From: an uncultured Methanobacterium sp.
Lineage (GTDB): Archaea > Methanobacteriota > Methanobacteria > Methanobacteriales > Methanobacteriaceae
NCBI RefSeq assembly: GCF_963665055.1
Contig: NZ_OY762020.1
Span: forward strand, 1-14,090
Length of the DNA: 14,090 nucleotides
Direction: 5' to 3'
Shown here in pieces: positions 8,156 through 14,090 of the stretch. A program made the position numbers and the translations under genes. A model generated the notes under the pieces. It was not told the DNA's origin. It did no database searches and saw only the letters and a program-made list of their open reading frames with translations. Within the stretch, counting starts at the first letter, position 1; each line of letters begins with the position of its first letter.

Positions 8156-8199
8156 TTCCATCATCAAATTCCATCAATTCCATAAATAAATACCATCAA
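8156..8199. repeat. Degenerate 9-bp repeats after the PLP-enzyme gene
   Basis: TTCCATCAT, TTCCATCAA, TTCCATAAA and TACCATCAA occur in close succession about 40-80 bases beyond the stop codon. This is the weakest of the gene-end repeats in the window. Confidence 0.4.
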
Positions 8200-8237
8200 T
8201 CAAGTTCAATTAAATCAGGTTCTATTCACCCATTAAT

Positions 8238-9407
8238 TTACTCATATAACACACTCAAACAGGTTTCTTCATCCATTACCATCTCCCTAACCCGTTTTAT
8301 TGAGTCCTTAATGGCGTGTACTATCTGGGTATCATCCACGTTTTCTGCATCTGCTGCAGACAGGTCAAAACGGATGGTGGTGGAGACTCCAGGCATTCCC
8401 AATGCAGGAATGGTAATGATATGATGTTCTTTTAAAAGTACCATGGCCATTAAAGTGGCTAATTCACGATCTGAAAGGGATTCATCATCTTCATTAGGAA
8501 TGATTTCTTTTTTCAGGTTCGATGCAGAAATCATGAATCCGGTGGGTGTTTTCTTCACTCCTGTCAACACGTTCCCCACTATGATACTGAGTTTATCTCT
8601 TCGATCCATGGAATTTAAAAGTTTCTGGGGATTGAAATCCTCCAGTGCCCTAACTATCCCTGCAACAACTGGTGGCTGGGCTTCCAGCCCAAACTGATGT
8701 GCTTTTTCCTTTACCCTATCAATAAGCTCGGTTTTACCCGCCATCAACCCAGCTCGGGGTCCATTCATTAGTTTATCCGTGCTGGTTACAACCAGATCTG
8801 CACCCATGTCCATTGCTCGTGGTTGATTGTAAATAACAGTACGTATCCGTGCTCCTGATGCGTCGTCAACCAGTACCGGGACCTGTTTTTTGTGGGAAAT
8901 CTGGATGATCTTCTCAAAATCATCTAAAGGGATTACCTGGTGATCCATGGTGGATCCGGTTATGACCACCAGAGATGTTTTCTCACTAAGCTGGAAATCC
9001 TCAATATTATCAAATTCAGCATAGGATGCACCCTGAAGTTTCGCACTGCGGGGAATGGAGGGGTGTGAAGGTAATTCAGGTAAGTAGTGCAGTACTTCTT
9101 CCCCTGGTTTTACCAGGGCCAGGATAGTGGCAAGTAGGGCAGCACTGGTCCGGTTGAATGCAGCTACTTTTTCTCCACCCAGATGCTTTTTTCCCTCTTT
9201 CTGCAGACTTAATTCAAAAATAGCAGGACCAGAATAGGTTTCCAGGAAGGGGAGGTCTGATTTTTTTACAGGAAATCCTCCAGCTAGACCGGATAGGTCG
9301 TATAAACTGGATCTTCCTTCCTGATTTACTGTAGTGGCAATGAATCTGAAAGCAGATTCTCTTCTTTTTACTTCATCCAATGAAGTACAGATGAGCATTT
9401 CAGTCAT
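8238..9407 (-). CDS. MJ0158-family (TIGR03576) PLP-dependent enzyme, SelA-like fold
   Basis: A 389-aa fold-type I PLP enzyme. VDDASG (180-185) supplies the aspartate that pairs with the pyridine nitrogen, and TSTDKLMNGP (208-217) contains the likely PLP lysine, K212, followed by a phosphate-binding-type GPRAG. The closest family I recognise is the archaeal MJ0158 group, related in sequence to bacterial L-seryl-tRNA(Sec) selenium transferase (SelA). As I recall, the Methanocaldococcus member was tested and did not behave as a selenocysteine synthase, so the reaction is unknown and SelA should not be assigned. Its start overlaps the end of the NYN gene by eight bases, implying translational coupling. 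ATG 9407 follows AAGG very closely; ATG 9398 (residue 4), with GGATGA upstream, is an equally good start. Confidence 0.87.
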   Translation of the reverse strand: MTEMLICTSLDEVKRRESAFRFIATTVNQEGRSSLYDLSGLAGGFPVKKSDLPFLETYSGPAIFELSLQKEGKKHLGGEKVAAFNRTSAALLATILALVKPGEEVLHYLPELPSHPSIPRSAKLQGASYAEFDNIEDFQLSEKTSLVVITGSTMDHQVIPLDDFEKIIQISHKKQVPVLVDDASGARIRTVIYNQPRAMDMGADLVVTSTDKLMNGPRAGLMAGKTELIDRVKEKAHQFGLEAQPPVVAGIVRALEDFNPQKLLNSMDRRDKLSIIVGNVLTGVKKTPTGFMISASNLKKEIIPNEDDESLSDRELATLMAMVLLKEHHIITIPALGMPGVSTTIRFDLSAADAENVDDTQIVHAIKDSIKRVREMVMDEETCLSVLYE

Positions 9408-9900
9408 CCTTGGGATATTTCTTAGGACTTTCTGCTTTCAGGACTATGGCATCATCTGCTGAGTTTTGCAGTGCTGCACTGAATCCAGGTTCTGCTCCGA
9501 TAACTATGGTTTCTTTCCCATTTTCTTTAGCTTTATTGATGATGGGTAAAAAATCGGCATCACGGGTCATAAGGGCTACTACATCAATATTAGGATTGTA
9601 AATCAGTTCCATGGCCTCAACTGCCATGTATACATCGGTGTCTCCTGCCACCACAATTGGTGTGAATCCCTGGTTTACTATGGCTTCGATGAGTTTATCA
9701 GAGGCATACTGGTTCAAAAGAACTTTACCCACTCTCATGTTACCATATTCTGCTATTATCTCCCTTACAAGATCTAAATTAAGGCTGAATTCCTTTCTCA
9801 ACATATTGGGGCCATCTACCAGGAGTCCTATATTTTTGGATCCTCCTGATTCTGACTTTCTAAGTGGGATGTAAGAAGTTAATTTCTCAAAACTTCGCAT
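9400..9900 (-). CDS. TIGR00288 family NYN-domain protein (PIN-like putative RNase)
   Basis: A 166-aa protein of the archaeal TIGR00288 family. Residues about 23-155 form a NYN domain, the PIN-like fold of DUF88/LabA proteins. The acidic residues expected to hold Mg2+ are visible: D29 in LLVDGPN, D87 and D89 in AGDTDV, and D114 and D116 in TRDADF. NYN proteins are generally nucleases or RNA-binding proteins; no substrate is known to me for this family. ATG 9900 has a strong GGAGGA (9906-9911) five bases before it. It is the first gene of a two-gene operon with the PLP enzyme, overlapping it by eight bases. The N-terminal 20 residues are a short polar extension. Confidence 0.88.
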   Translation of the reverse strand: MRSFEKLTSYIPLRKSESGGSKNIGLLVDGPNMLRKEFSLNLDLVREIIAEYGNMRVGKVLLNQYASDKLIEAIVNQGFTPIVVAGDTDVYMAVEAMELIYNPNIDVVALMTRDADFLPIINKAKENGKETIVIGAEPGFSAALQNSADDAIVLKAESPKKYPKDD

Positions 9901-9960
9901 TTTTATCCTCCAGTAATCATGGCAAAAAAACAGTTTTTAGTGGTTTGGTGAGTAAATCAG

Positions 9961-9972
9961 GATTATATATTA
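9961..9972 (-). promoter_or_regulatory. TATA-like element for the NYN/PLP operon
   Basis: On the minus strand TTAATATATAAT lies about 61-72 bases before ATG 9900. A start about 25 bases downstream would give a leader of about 40 bases carrying GGAGGA. Other TATA-like words occur further out (10140-10165), so the choice is uncertain. Confidence 0.4.
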
Positions 9973-10203
9973 ACCAAATGGAAATCATAAAAACCATGTT
10001 GAAATAATTTTTTAAAGTAAAATATCTGAAATTAATTGAAAGCTAATTATACACCAATACCCTAAAATCCTAGTATTAACCTTTTAAAAGGCATTTAGGC
10101 TGCTTATTTTTACCATCTTGTTTAAATCATTTATATATTTATAAATTTTTACATATATAAACTTTGCAACATAAATTTCAGGCCTTAAAATCCGTTGCGA
10201 AAA

Positions 10204-10231
10204 TTATTTGAAATAACGTTATTTGAAATAA
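10204..10231. repeat. Duplicated palindrome TTATTTGAAATAA
   Basis: The 13-base odd-centre palindrome TTATTTGAAATAA occurs at 10204-10216 and 10219-10231, a 15-base period. Two adjacent palindromes suit a dimeric regulator, but no promoter or gene is obviously attached, the nearest start on this strand being 300 bases away. Confidence 0.6.
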
Positions 10232-10249
10232 TATTTAAAAACAATTATA

Positions 10250-10317
10250 ACCATTTCCCGAGATTGTAAACATTTTCCACTAGATATTTAGAATCAAAAA
10301 AGTGGGGAAAAAATGGT
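10250..10317. other. Alternative hairpin arms in the gene gap
   Basis: Two similar arms, ACCATTTCCC (10250-10259) and CATTTTCCACT (10271-10281), can each pair with the single downstream arm in AGTGGGGAAAAAATGGT (10301-10317). The two pairings exclude each other. This could be a structured RNA or switch, or only diverged inverted and direct repeats. Confidence 0.3.
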
Positions 10318-10420
10318 TTTTAGGGAATAGTAAGGTTTTAAAATAGGTCTTTAAAGCTATTTTATTAGGAAAAAAAGTATATTATTTCAATTTCCCAGAA
10401 TAGCTATTTATCTCAGTTTT

Positions 10421-10503
10421 AAGAGCAATTGGTCTATTTAAACCTATTTACCTATAAAACTATTTACCTGTTAGAGCAATTTACCTATTTAAAGCCGTTT
10501 GCC
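10421..10503. repeat. Degenerate direct repeat, 51-bp period, after the 110-aa gene
   Basis: GAGCAATT followed by CTATTTAAA occurs at 10423 onwards and again at 10474 onwards, the whole roughly 32-base blocks (10421-10452 and 10472-10503) matching imperfectly. Shorter CTATTTACCT-like words fill the space between. The array begins 36 bases beyond the stop codon at 10539. Confidence 0.65.
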
Positions 10504-10538
10504 GGTTTAGAACTATTCACCCTTTTTAAAAAACATAT

Positions 10539-10871
10539 TTACTCAACTTCAAGAGTAAATGCATCACCGAAAAGATCTTTAATAACTGGGAGATCTTCTT
10601 CAGGTATGTTTATTACTTCCACATCAGACATGTCCCGGAAGTAGTACTCTGCATTGGAGATTTCACCCTCATCATTCAGGTACAGGAATAAACCATCCAC
10701 GAATTCCTCTGGATTTTGGGATGGGAGAAATATTTCAAATCTGATAAGAACTTGTGAACCTGGAATGTTATCTTGAAGATCCTGTTTCTTCTGTTCATCC
10801 TGCAAAGCTGCTCTAAATTCTTTCATCCTTGAATTAAGCTCCTTCAGTATTCTTTGTTCATCTTTACTCAT
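10539..10871 (-). CDS. Conserved-looking hypothetical protein, 110 aa
   Basis: I do not recognise this family. The first about 35 residues (MSKDEQRILKELNSRMKEF and on) are highly charged and should form an amphipathic helix or coiled coil. The rest alternates short predicted strands and helices (VLIRFEIFLPS, FVDGLFLYLNDEGEI, EYYFRDM, VEVINIPEEDLPVIKDLFGD). It is acidic, with no signal peptide, membrane segment or cysteine, so it is probably a small cytoplasmic protein. AGGTGA (10876-10881), a near-perfect ribosome binding site, lies four bases before ATG, which together with codon texture supports a real gene. It lies downstream of a histidine kinase on the same strand but has its own promoter-like element, so a shared function is not implied. 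Confidence 0.8.
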   Translation of the reverse strand: MSKDEQRILKELNSRMKEFRAALQDEQKKQDLQDNIPGSQVLIRFEIFLPSQNPEEFVDGLFLYLNDEGEISNAEYYFRDMSDVEVINIPEEDLPVIKDLFGDAFTLEVE

Positions 10872-10930
10872 GAATTCACCTAATCATATTTAATTTATTT
10901 CATATTTGTATAGTTCTTATGGTTTTTATG

Positions 10931-10947
10931 CCTTTATAATATAAAGG
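10931..10947 (-). promoter_or_regulatory. Palindromic TATA element for the 110-aa gene
   Basis: CCTTTATA-A-TATAAAGG is a perfect 8-bp inverted repeat around one base, offering a TATA box in either direction. On the minus strand it lies about 60-76 bases before ATG 10871, giving a leader of about 40 bases. A TATA box inside a palindrome could also be an operator for a repressor. Confidence 0.5.
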
Positions 10948-11010
10948 GAGAGTTAATTTATGCATTTCCAGAATTATATAAAGAAGTAATAGAGTGGAGT
11001 ATTAATAGTT

Positions 11011-11050
11011 TTTCCCTTGAGTATAAGTATTCCAATATTAGTAAGGGAAA
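11011..11050. repeat. 8-bp inverted repeat downstream of the first kinase
   Basis: TTTCCCTT (11011-11018) and AAGGGAAA (11043-11050) could pair across a 24-base loop. It lies 60-100 bases past the kinase stop and upstream of the promoter of the next gene. It may be part of a terminator or an operator; the loop is long, so the case is weak. Confidence 0.3.
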
Positions 11051-11073
11051 TTATCATTTTACTTCAAATATTA

Positions 11074-11130
11074 TACTTGTAAACGTACTTTTATAATTGT
11101 TTAAGTATTTCTACTTGTAAACGTACTTTT
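11074..11130. repeat. 19-bp perfect direct repeat copying the kinase C-terminus
   Basis: TACTTGTAAACGTACTTTT occurs at 11074-11092 and 11112-11130, 38 bases apart. The second copy is coding: on the minus strand it specifies the final KYVYK and starts the TAG stop. The first copy lies downstream, in the 3' UTR, so the end of the gene has been duplicated past its own stop. Confidence 0.9.
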
Positions 11131-12915
11131 TTTCTTCAAACTCAATAGAAAATTGTGTTCCTCTATCCCTTTTAAGCTCTACTGTTCCATCAATCTGATC
11201 TGATAAAATGTTCACCAGTCGTAAACCCAGTGATTTTGTTTTTTTATGGTCAATATTTTCCGGAACCCCCACACCATCATCTTCAATAATTAATAAATAT
11301 TTTGGATGATTGTAATGGAAGTTTATGTCTATCTGACCCCTCTTATCATCTGGAAATGCATGTTTCAGGCAGTTGGATAAAAGTTCATTTACAATAAGTC
11401 CCACCGGGATCATGGTGTTAATATCAACCATTACATCCTCAACATTTAAATTAAGGGTTATGAGATCAGAATCAGCAGCATATGTCTTTAAAAGATCAGC
11501 AGCAAGTGTACGAATATAATCACCAATATCTATACTTTTAAAATGGCTTGATTGATACAATCTATCATGAATAAGTGCCATTGACCTGGCACGATTTTGA
11601 GTGTCTTTAAAAACATTCAGAACTTCTTGATCCTCAATATAACGGGATTCAAGGTTCAAAAGACTGGAAATGATCATCAGATTGTTTTTAACCCTGTGGT
11701 GAATTTCCCTTAAAAGCATCTCTTTTTCTTCAAGAGAAACCTGGAGCTCTTCTTCCATCTTCTTGCGTTCAGTTATGTCCCTTGCAATGGATAAAGAAAG
11801 TTTATCCCGATTCAAGGTGAAAATATGAGTGCTGATTTCAACCGGTATTTTAACATCATCCTTGGATATGAGGGAGGTTTCAAAGGTGATTTTATCCTTT
11901 TTAAGAGGATTCTTGGTATATTCAGAACAGGTGAATGATTCAATATCTTCTATATCTCGCGGTGACATTTTCAGGAGTTCTTCATGTGTGTAACCAAGTA
12001 TCTGGCTGGTTACACTGTTGACTTCAACAAATTTTCCTGAAATTCCATCTTCGGTGAGTTTGTGAAGGAAAATGGCATCATTGGCATTGTCAAAGAGTTT
12101 GTGGAATTTTTCTTCATTATCATTCAATGCCTCCTCTGCAGTTCTATTCTTGAGTACCACTGCTGCCAGGTTCACCATGGTTTGAATTGCACTGGCATCT
12201 TCTAAGGGATTTTCATTACTCAAGAAGATACCTGCACTCCCATAGAGTTTACCATCCCATTCAAACCCAATAGCATAAATTTCACCCATATCCAAGTTTT
12301 CCTCCAGATTACGACAATCCTCCTGGGGTAGCTGTCCACCCATGATCTCGAAAAACCCAGCCTCAACTGGGTGTAGTTGATTTTTTGCCCGGATTTTCCT
12401 ATTTTTCTGGGAGAGGACATTCCATTGAATGTTAAGAGTATACCAATCTTCTTCAGGAAGGGTATCCATGAGAATTTTAATCTTTTGAGGGTCCCCAGCC
12501 ATATTCTTTATTTTAAAAATCTCCGAATCAGGGCGGTAAATGGATATAATTACAAAGCCCTCACCAATTAGTTGTCCTATTTTTCCAGCGATGAAATGGT
12601 AAATATCCTGTTTTAAGGGTAATTCCAGAAAATCAAGGACAGTTTGAGATATGAACCTATCATGAAAAGAATCATCCCCCAGGTTATCCGTTTTAAGCTT
12701 CAGATTATCATTTTTAACTTTCTGCGTATCCGTTTTGAGCTTCTGTTTATCCTTGTTGAGCTTCAACTTATCCAGTTTAAGTTTCTGCTTATCATTTTTA
12801 AACTTCTGCTTATCCCTTTTAAGTTTCTGGTTTTCCTTTTTAGTATGGAAATTTCTTCATACGAATCTTTCAGCTCAGCTAAAAGTTGTTCTCTGGATTT
12901 ATTAGAAATATCCAT
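11111..12915 (-). CDS. GAF-PAS sensor histidine kinase (HisKA_2 type), one-base frameshift near the N-terminus
   Basis: A soluble sensor kinase; no membrane segment is seen. After ATG 12915 come about 25 charged residues, then a frameshift at the A5 run (12837-12841): one extra A would join both parts into about 601 aa. The later frame alone is open from 12856, with only a TTG (12766) as start. In the 551-residue numbering from that TTG: heptad coiled coil (1-29), GAF-like domain (about 40-208), PAS domain (about 215-335, ending IARDITERKKMEEEL), H-box EIHHRVKNN (354-362; phosphoacceptor probably H357), N-box NELLSNCLKHAF (460-471), DDGVGVP (496-502), SLGLRLV (512-518) and GTQFSIEF. The His_kinase-2/ATPase pair is common in methanogen kinases. 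GAAGGTA (12922-12928) six bases before ATG 12915 supports that start. A paralogue lies directly upstream; no response regulator is in the window, so the partner and signal are unknown. Confidence 0.85.
12680..12826 (-). repeat. 21-bp coding minisatellite, seven heptads
   Basis: Seven consecutive 21-base units encode KLKRDKQ, KFKNDKQ, KLKLDKL, KLNKDKQ, KLKTDTQ, KVKNDNL and KLKTDNL. The seven-residue period with an aliphatic residue at position 2 fits a lysine-rich coiled coil between the kinase N-terminus and the GAF domain. The reverse strand of the array also stays open and produces a spurious frame at 12644-12943. Confidence 0.92.
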
Positions 12916-12921
12916 TATAAT

Positions 12922-12928
12922 ACCTTCA
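12922..12928 (-). promoter_or_regulatory. Ribosome binding site supporting kinase start at 12915
   Basis: GAAGGTA on the minus strand lies six bases before ATG 12915. The TTG at 12766 lies in the middle of a repeat unit and has no comparable site, so the gene should begin at 12915 despite the frameshift. Confidence 0.6.
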
Positions 12929-13021
12929 AATTTTTTGGTTTAAAGCAGAAGGACAGTAACCATAACACAGGCAGTATAATTTGTAAATTTTCCGGGTGTT
13001 TTAAGTCTTTAAGGGTGGATT

Positions 13022-13055
13022 TCCAACTTATTTTAACCTCCAACTTATTTTAACC
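13022..13055. repeat. Perfect 17-bp tandem duplication after the second kinase
   Basis: TCCAACTTATTTTAACC occurs twice without mismatch, at 13022-13038 and 13039-13055, starting 17 bases beyond the kinase stop codon (13073-13075). The two units abut exactly, which suggests a recent duplication. The remaining 13056-13072 is plain AT-rich spacer. Confidence 0.95.
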
Positions 13056-13072
13056 ATGATGGAATTATCATC

Positions 13073-14090
13073 TTATTTACCATACTTTCGTTCTTTAAAT
13101 ACAATACTGAATTTAGTTCCGTTAGTGGAGTCTAATTCAAGATTTCCATCAATTTGACTAGTTAAATTATTAACCAGTTGCATTCCAAGTGAATCTGTAT
13201 TTTTATAGTCCAGATCCGCGGGTAATCCAACACCATTATCACCGACTGTTAACTGGTAATCATCCCCGGATGATGAAAAACCAATGTTTATTTCACCACC
13301 CCTATCACCAGGGAAAGCATGTTTAAGGGCGTTTGATACTAGTTCATTCAGGATCAGGCCCAGGGGAATGGAAGTGTTGATGTCCATCATCACGTCTTCA
13401 ACATTAACATTCAATTTTATTCTACCAGTATCAGCCATGTAAGTGCGGAAAAGATCATTTGAAAGTTTTCGGATGTAATCACCGAAGTTAATCCGTTTTA
13501 GATCATCGGATCTGTACAGTCTTTCGTGTATAAGTGCCATGGAGTTTGCCCTGCTTTGGCTCTCCTTGAAAATACTTAAAGCCTCTTTGTCTTTTATGTA
13601 TCTTGACTGAAGATTCAGGAGACTGGAAATGATCATAAGATTATTCTTAACCCGGTGATGAATTTCTTTAAGTAGCATTTCCTTTTCCTGAAGTGATTTT
13701 TTAATTCTTCTTCCATTTCCACTCTTTTGGTGATATCCCTACTCACACCAAGTATCCCCATTACATTTTTATCCTCATCAGTAAGTAAACTGGTTACCAC
13801 TTCTGTGTGAACAATACTACCATCTTTGCATGTCTGGTCAACACGGTTTGTTTGTAGTATTGCAGAATCTTCACCTAAAAGGAAAGCCTGGATTGCTCCA
13901 GGTAAATTTTCGGTTATAGACTGGTATGATTCAGGAGTTAACACATTTTCCATGGACTGGTTTAAAACTTCTTCCACTGTGTATCCTCGTAATTTATAGA
14001 CTGAAGGACTTACATATGTAAATTTCTGGGAACCTATATCCATTATCCATATCACATCCCCTGAATTCTCAGAAATAAGACGGTATTTCT
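13073..14090 (-). pseudogene. PAS sensor histidine kinase (HisKA_2 type), 5' end outside window, frameshifted at A6
   Basis: A paralogue of the kinase that follows it. The frame enters at the window edge with a PAS domain (RLISENSGDVIWIMD, about 13725-14085, ending GVSRDITKRVEMEEEL). At the A6 run (13697-13702) the frame must shift by one to reach the kinase core: EIHHRVKNN (H-box near 13655-13665), NELVSNALKHAF, DNGVGLP, SLGMQLV and GTKFSIVF, stop at 13073. With one extra A the junction becomes EELKKSLQEKEMLLKEIHH, matching the equivalent junction in the paralogue. Read as written, the PAS half ends shortly after the junction and the kinase half lacks a sensor. The site reads TT A AAA AAT in frame, the form of a -1 slippery heptamer, so sequencing error, mutation and recoding all remain open. 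Both domain halves are otherwise intact, which argues against old decay. Confidence 0.82.

Larger units (their letters stand above)
9912..10538. other. 627-bp gap with no convincing gene
   Basis: No frame on either strand has codon texture, a ribosome binding site and a plausible product. The only listed-length open frame (10429-10644, plus) runs through a repeat array and antisense to the next gene. The gap holds a TATA-like element near 9965, further TATA-like words at 10135-10165, a duplicated palindrome at 10204-10231, overlapping hairpin arms at 10250-10317 and a degenerate repeat at 10421-10503. A non-coding RNA or a decayed gene is possible but not shown. Confidence 0.6.

Noticed and set aside
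8238..9407. Selenocysteine synthase (SelA)
   Set aside because: The similarity is to the archaeal MJ0158 group, not to true SelA, and archaea make Sec-tRNA by the SepSecS route.
10429..10644. Plus-strand 71-codon frame
   Set aside because: It is composed of the degenerate repeat array and then runs antisense to the 110-aa gene; no ribosome binding site.
12764..12766. TTG as genuine start of the first kinase
   Set aside because: It falls inside a repeat unit without a ribosome binding site, while ATG 12915 has one and encodes a matching helical lead-in after a one-base correction.
12644..12943. Plus-strand 99-codon hydrophobic frame
   Set aside because: It is the reverse strand of the 21-bp heptad repeats, which stay open because the unit is a multiple of three.

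Overview
The window reads as chromosome of a mesophilic methanogenic archaeon of the Methanobacteriales, most likely Methanobacterium or a close relative. This is inferred from gene content: a stand-alone pyruvate carboxylase subunit A followed by a biotin protein ligase, a TIGR00288 NYN protein overlapping an MJ0158-family PLP enzyme, an archaeal RtcA, an archaeal METTL5-type methyltransferase and PAS/GAF histidine kinases. Archaeal TATA boxes, AGGTGA/GGAGG ribosome binding sites and very AT-rich spacers with denser coding DNA agree. No rRNA, tRNA or CRISPR array was seen.

Layout. 1-253: spacer ending in a 15-bp tandem repeat that abuts the stop codon of a minus-strand METTL5-like rRNA methyltransferase (254-890, frameshifted). 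1165-3812 (+): pycA then birA, the biotin carboxylase subunit and the ligase that should biotinylate its partner PycB, which is not in the window. 4023-5387 (+): a secreted PIG-L/LmbE-type deacetylase. 5600-6703 (-): rtcA, carrying a serine-rich expansion. 6737-7951: a complete IS5-family element with 12-bp inverted repeats and a TTTA target duplication, lodged one base upstream of the predicted rtcA TATA box. 8238-9900 (-): the overlapping NYN / PLP-enzyme pair. 9912-10538: a long gap without a gene. 10539-10871 (-): small acidic protein of unknown function. 11111-14090 (-): two paralogous sensor histidine kinases, the upstream one cut by the window edge. Both need a one-base frame correction at an A-run.

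The strongest pattern not explained by genes is the number of short tandem or direct repeats, each with its own sequence. One lies at or within about 40 bases of the stop codon of every gene that is free to have a 3' spacer (METTL5, pycA, birA, PIG-L, rtcA, PLP enzyme, the 110-aa protein, both kinases). Two more have expanded inside coding sequence, in frame: 18-bp units in rtcA and 21-bp units in the first kinase. Three frameshifts in 14 kb, two in homopolymers, mean that sequencing error must be excluded before any gene is called dead.
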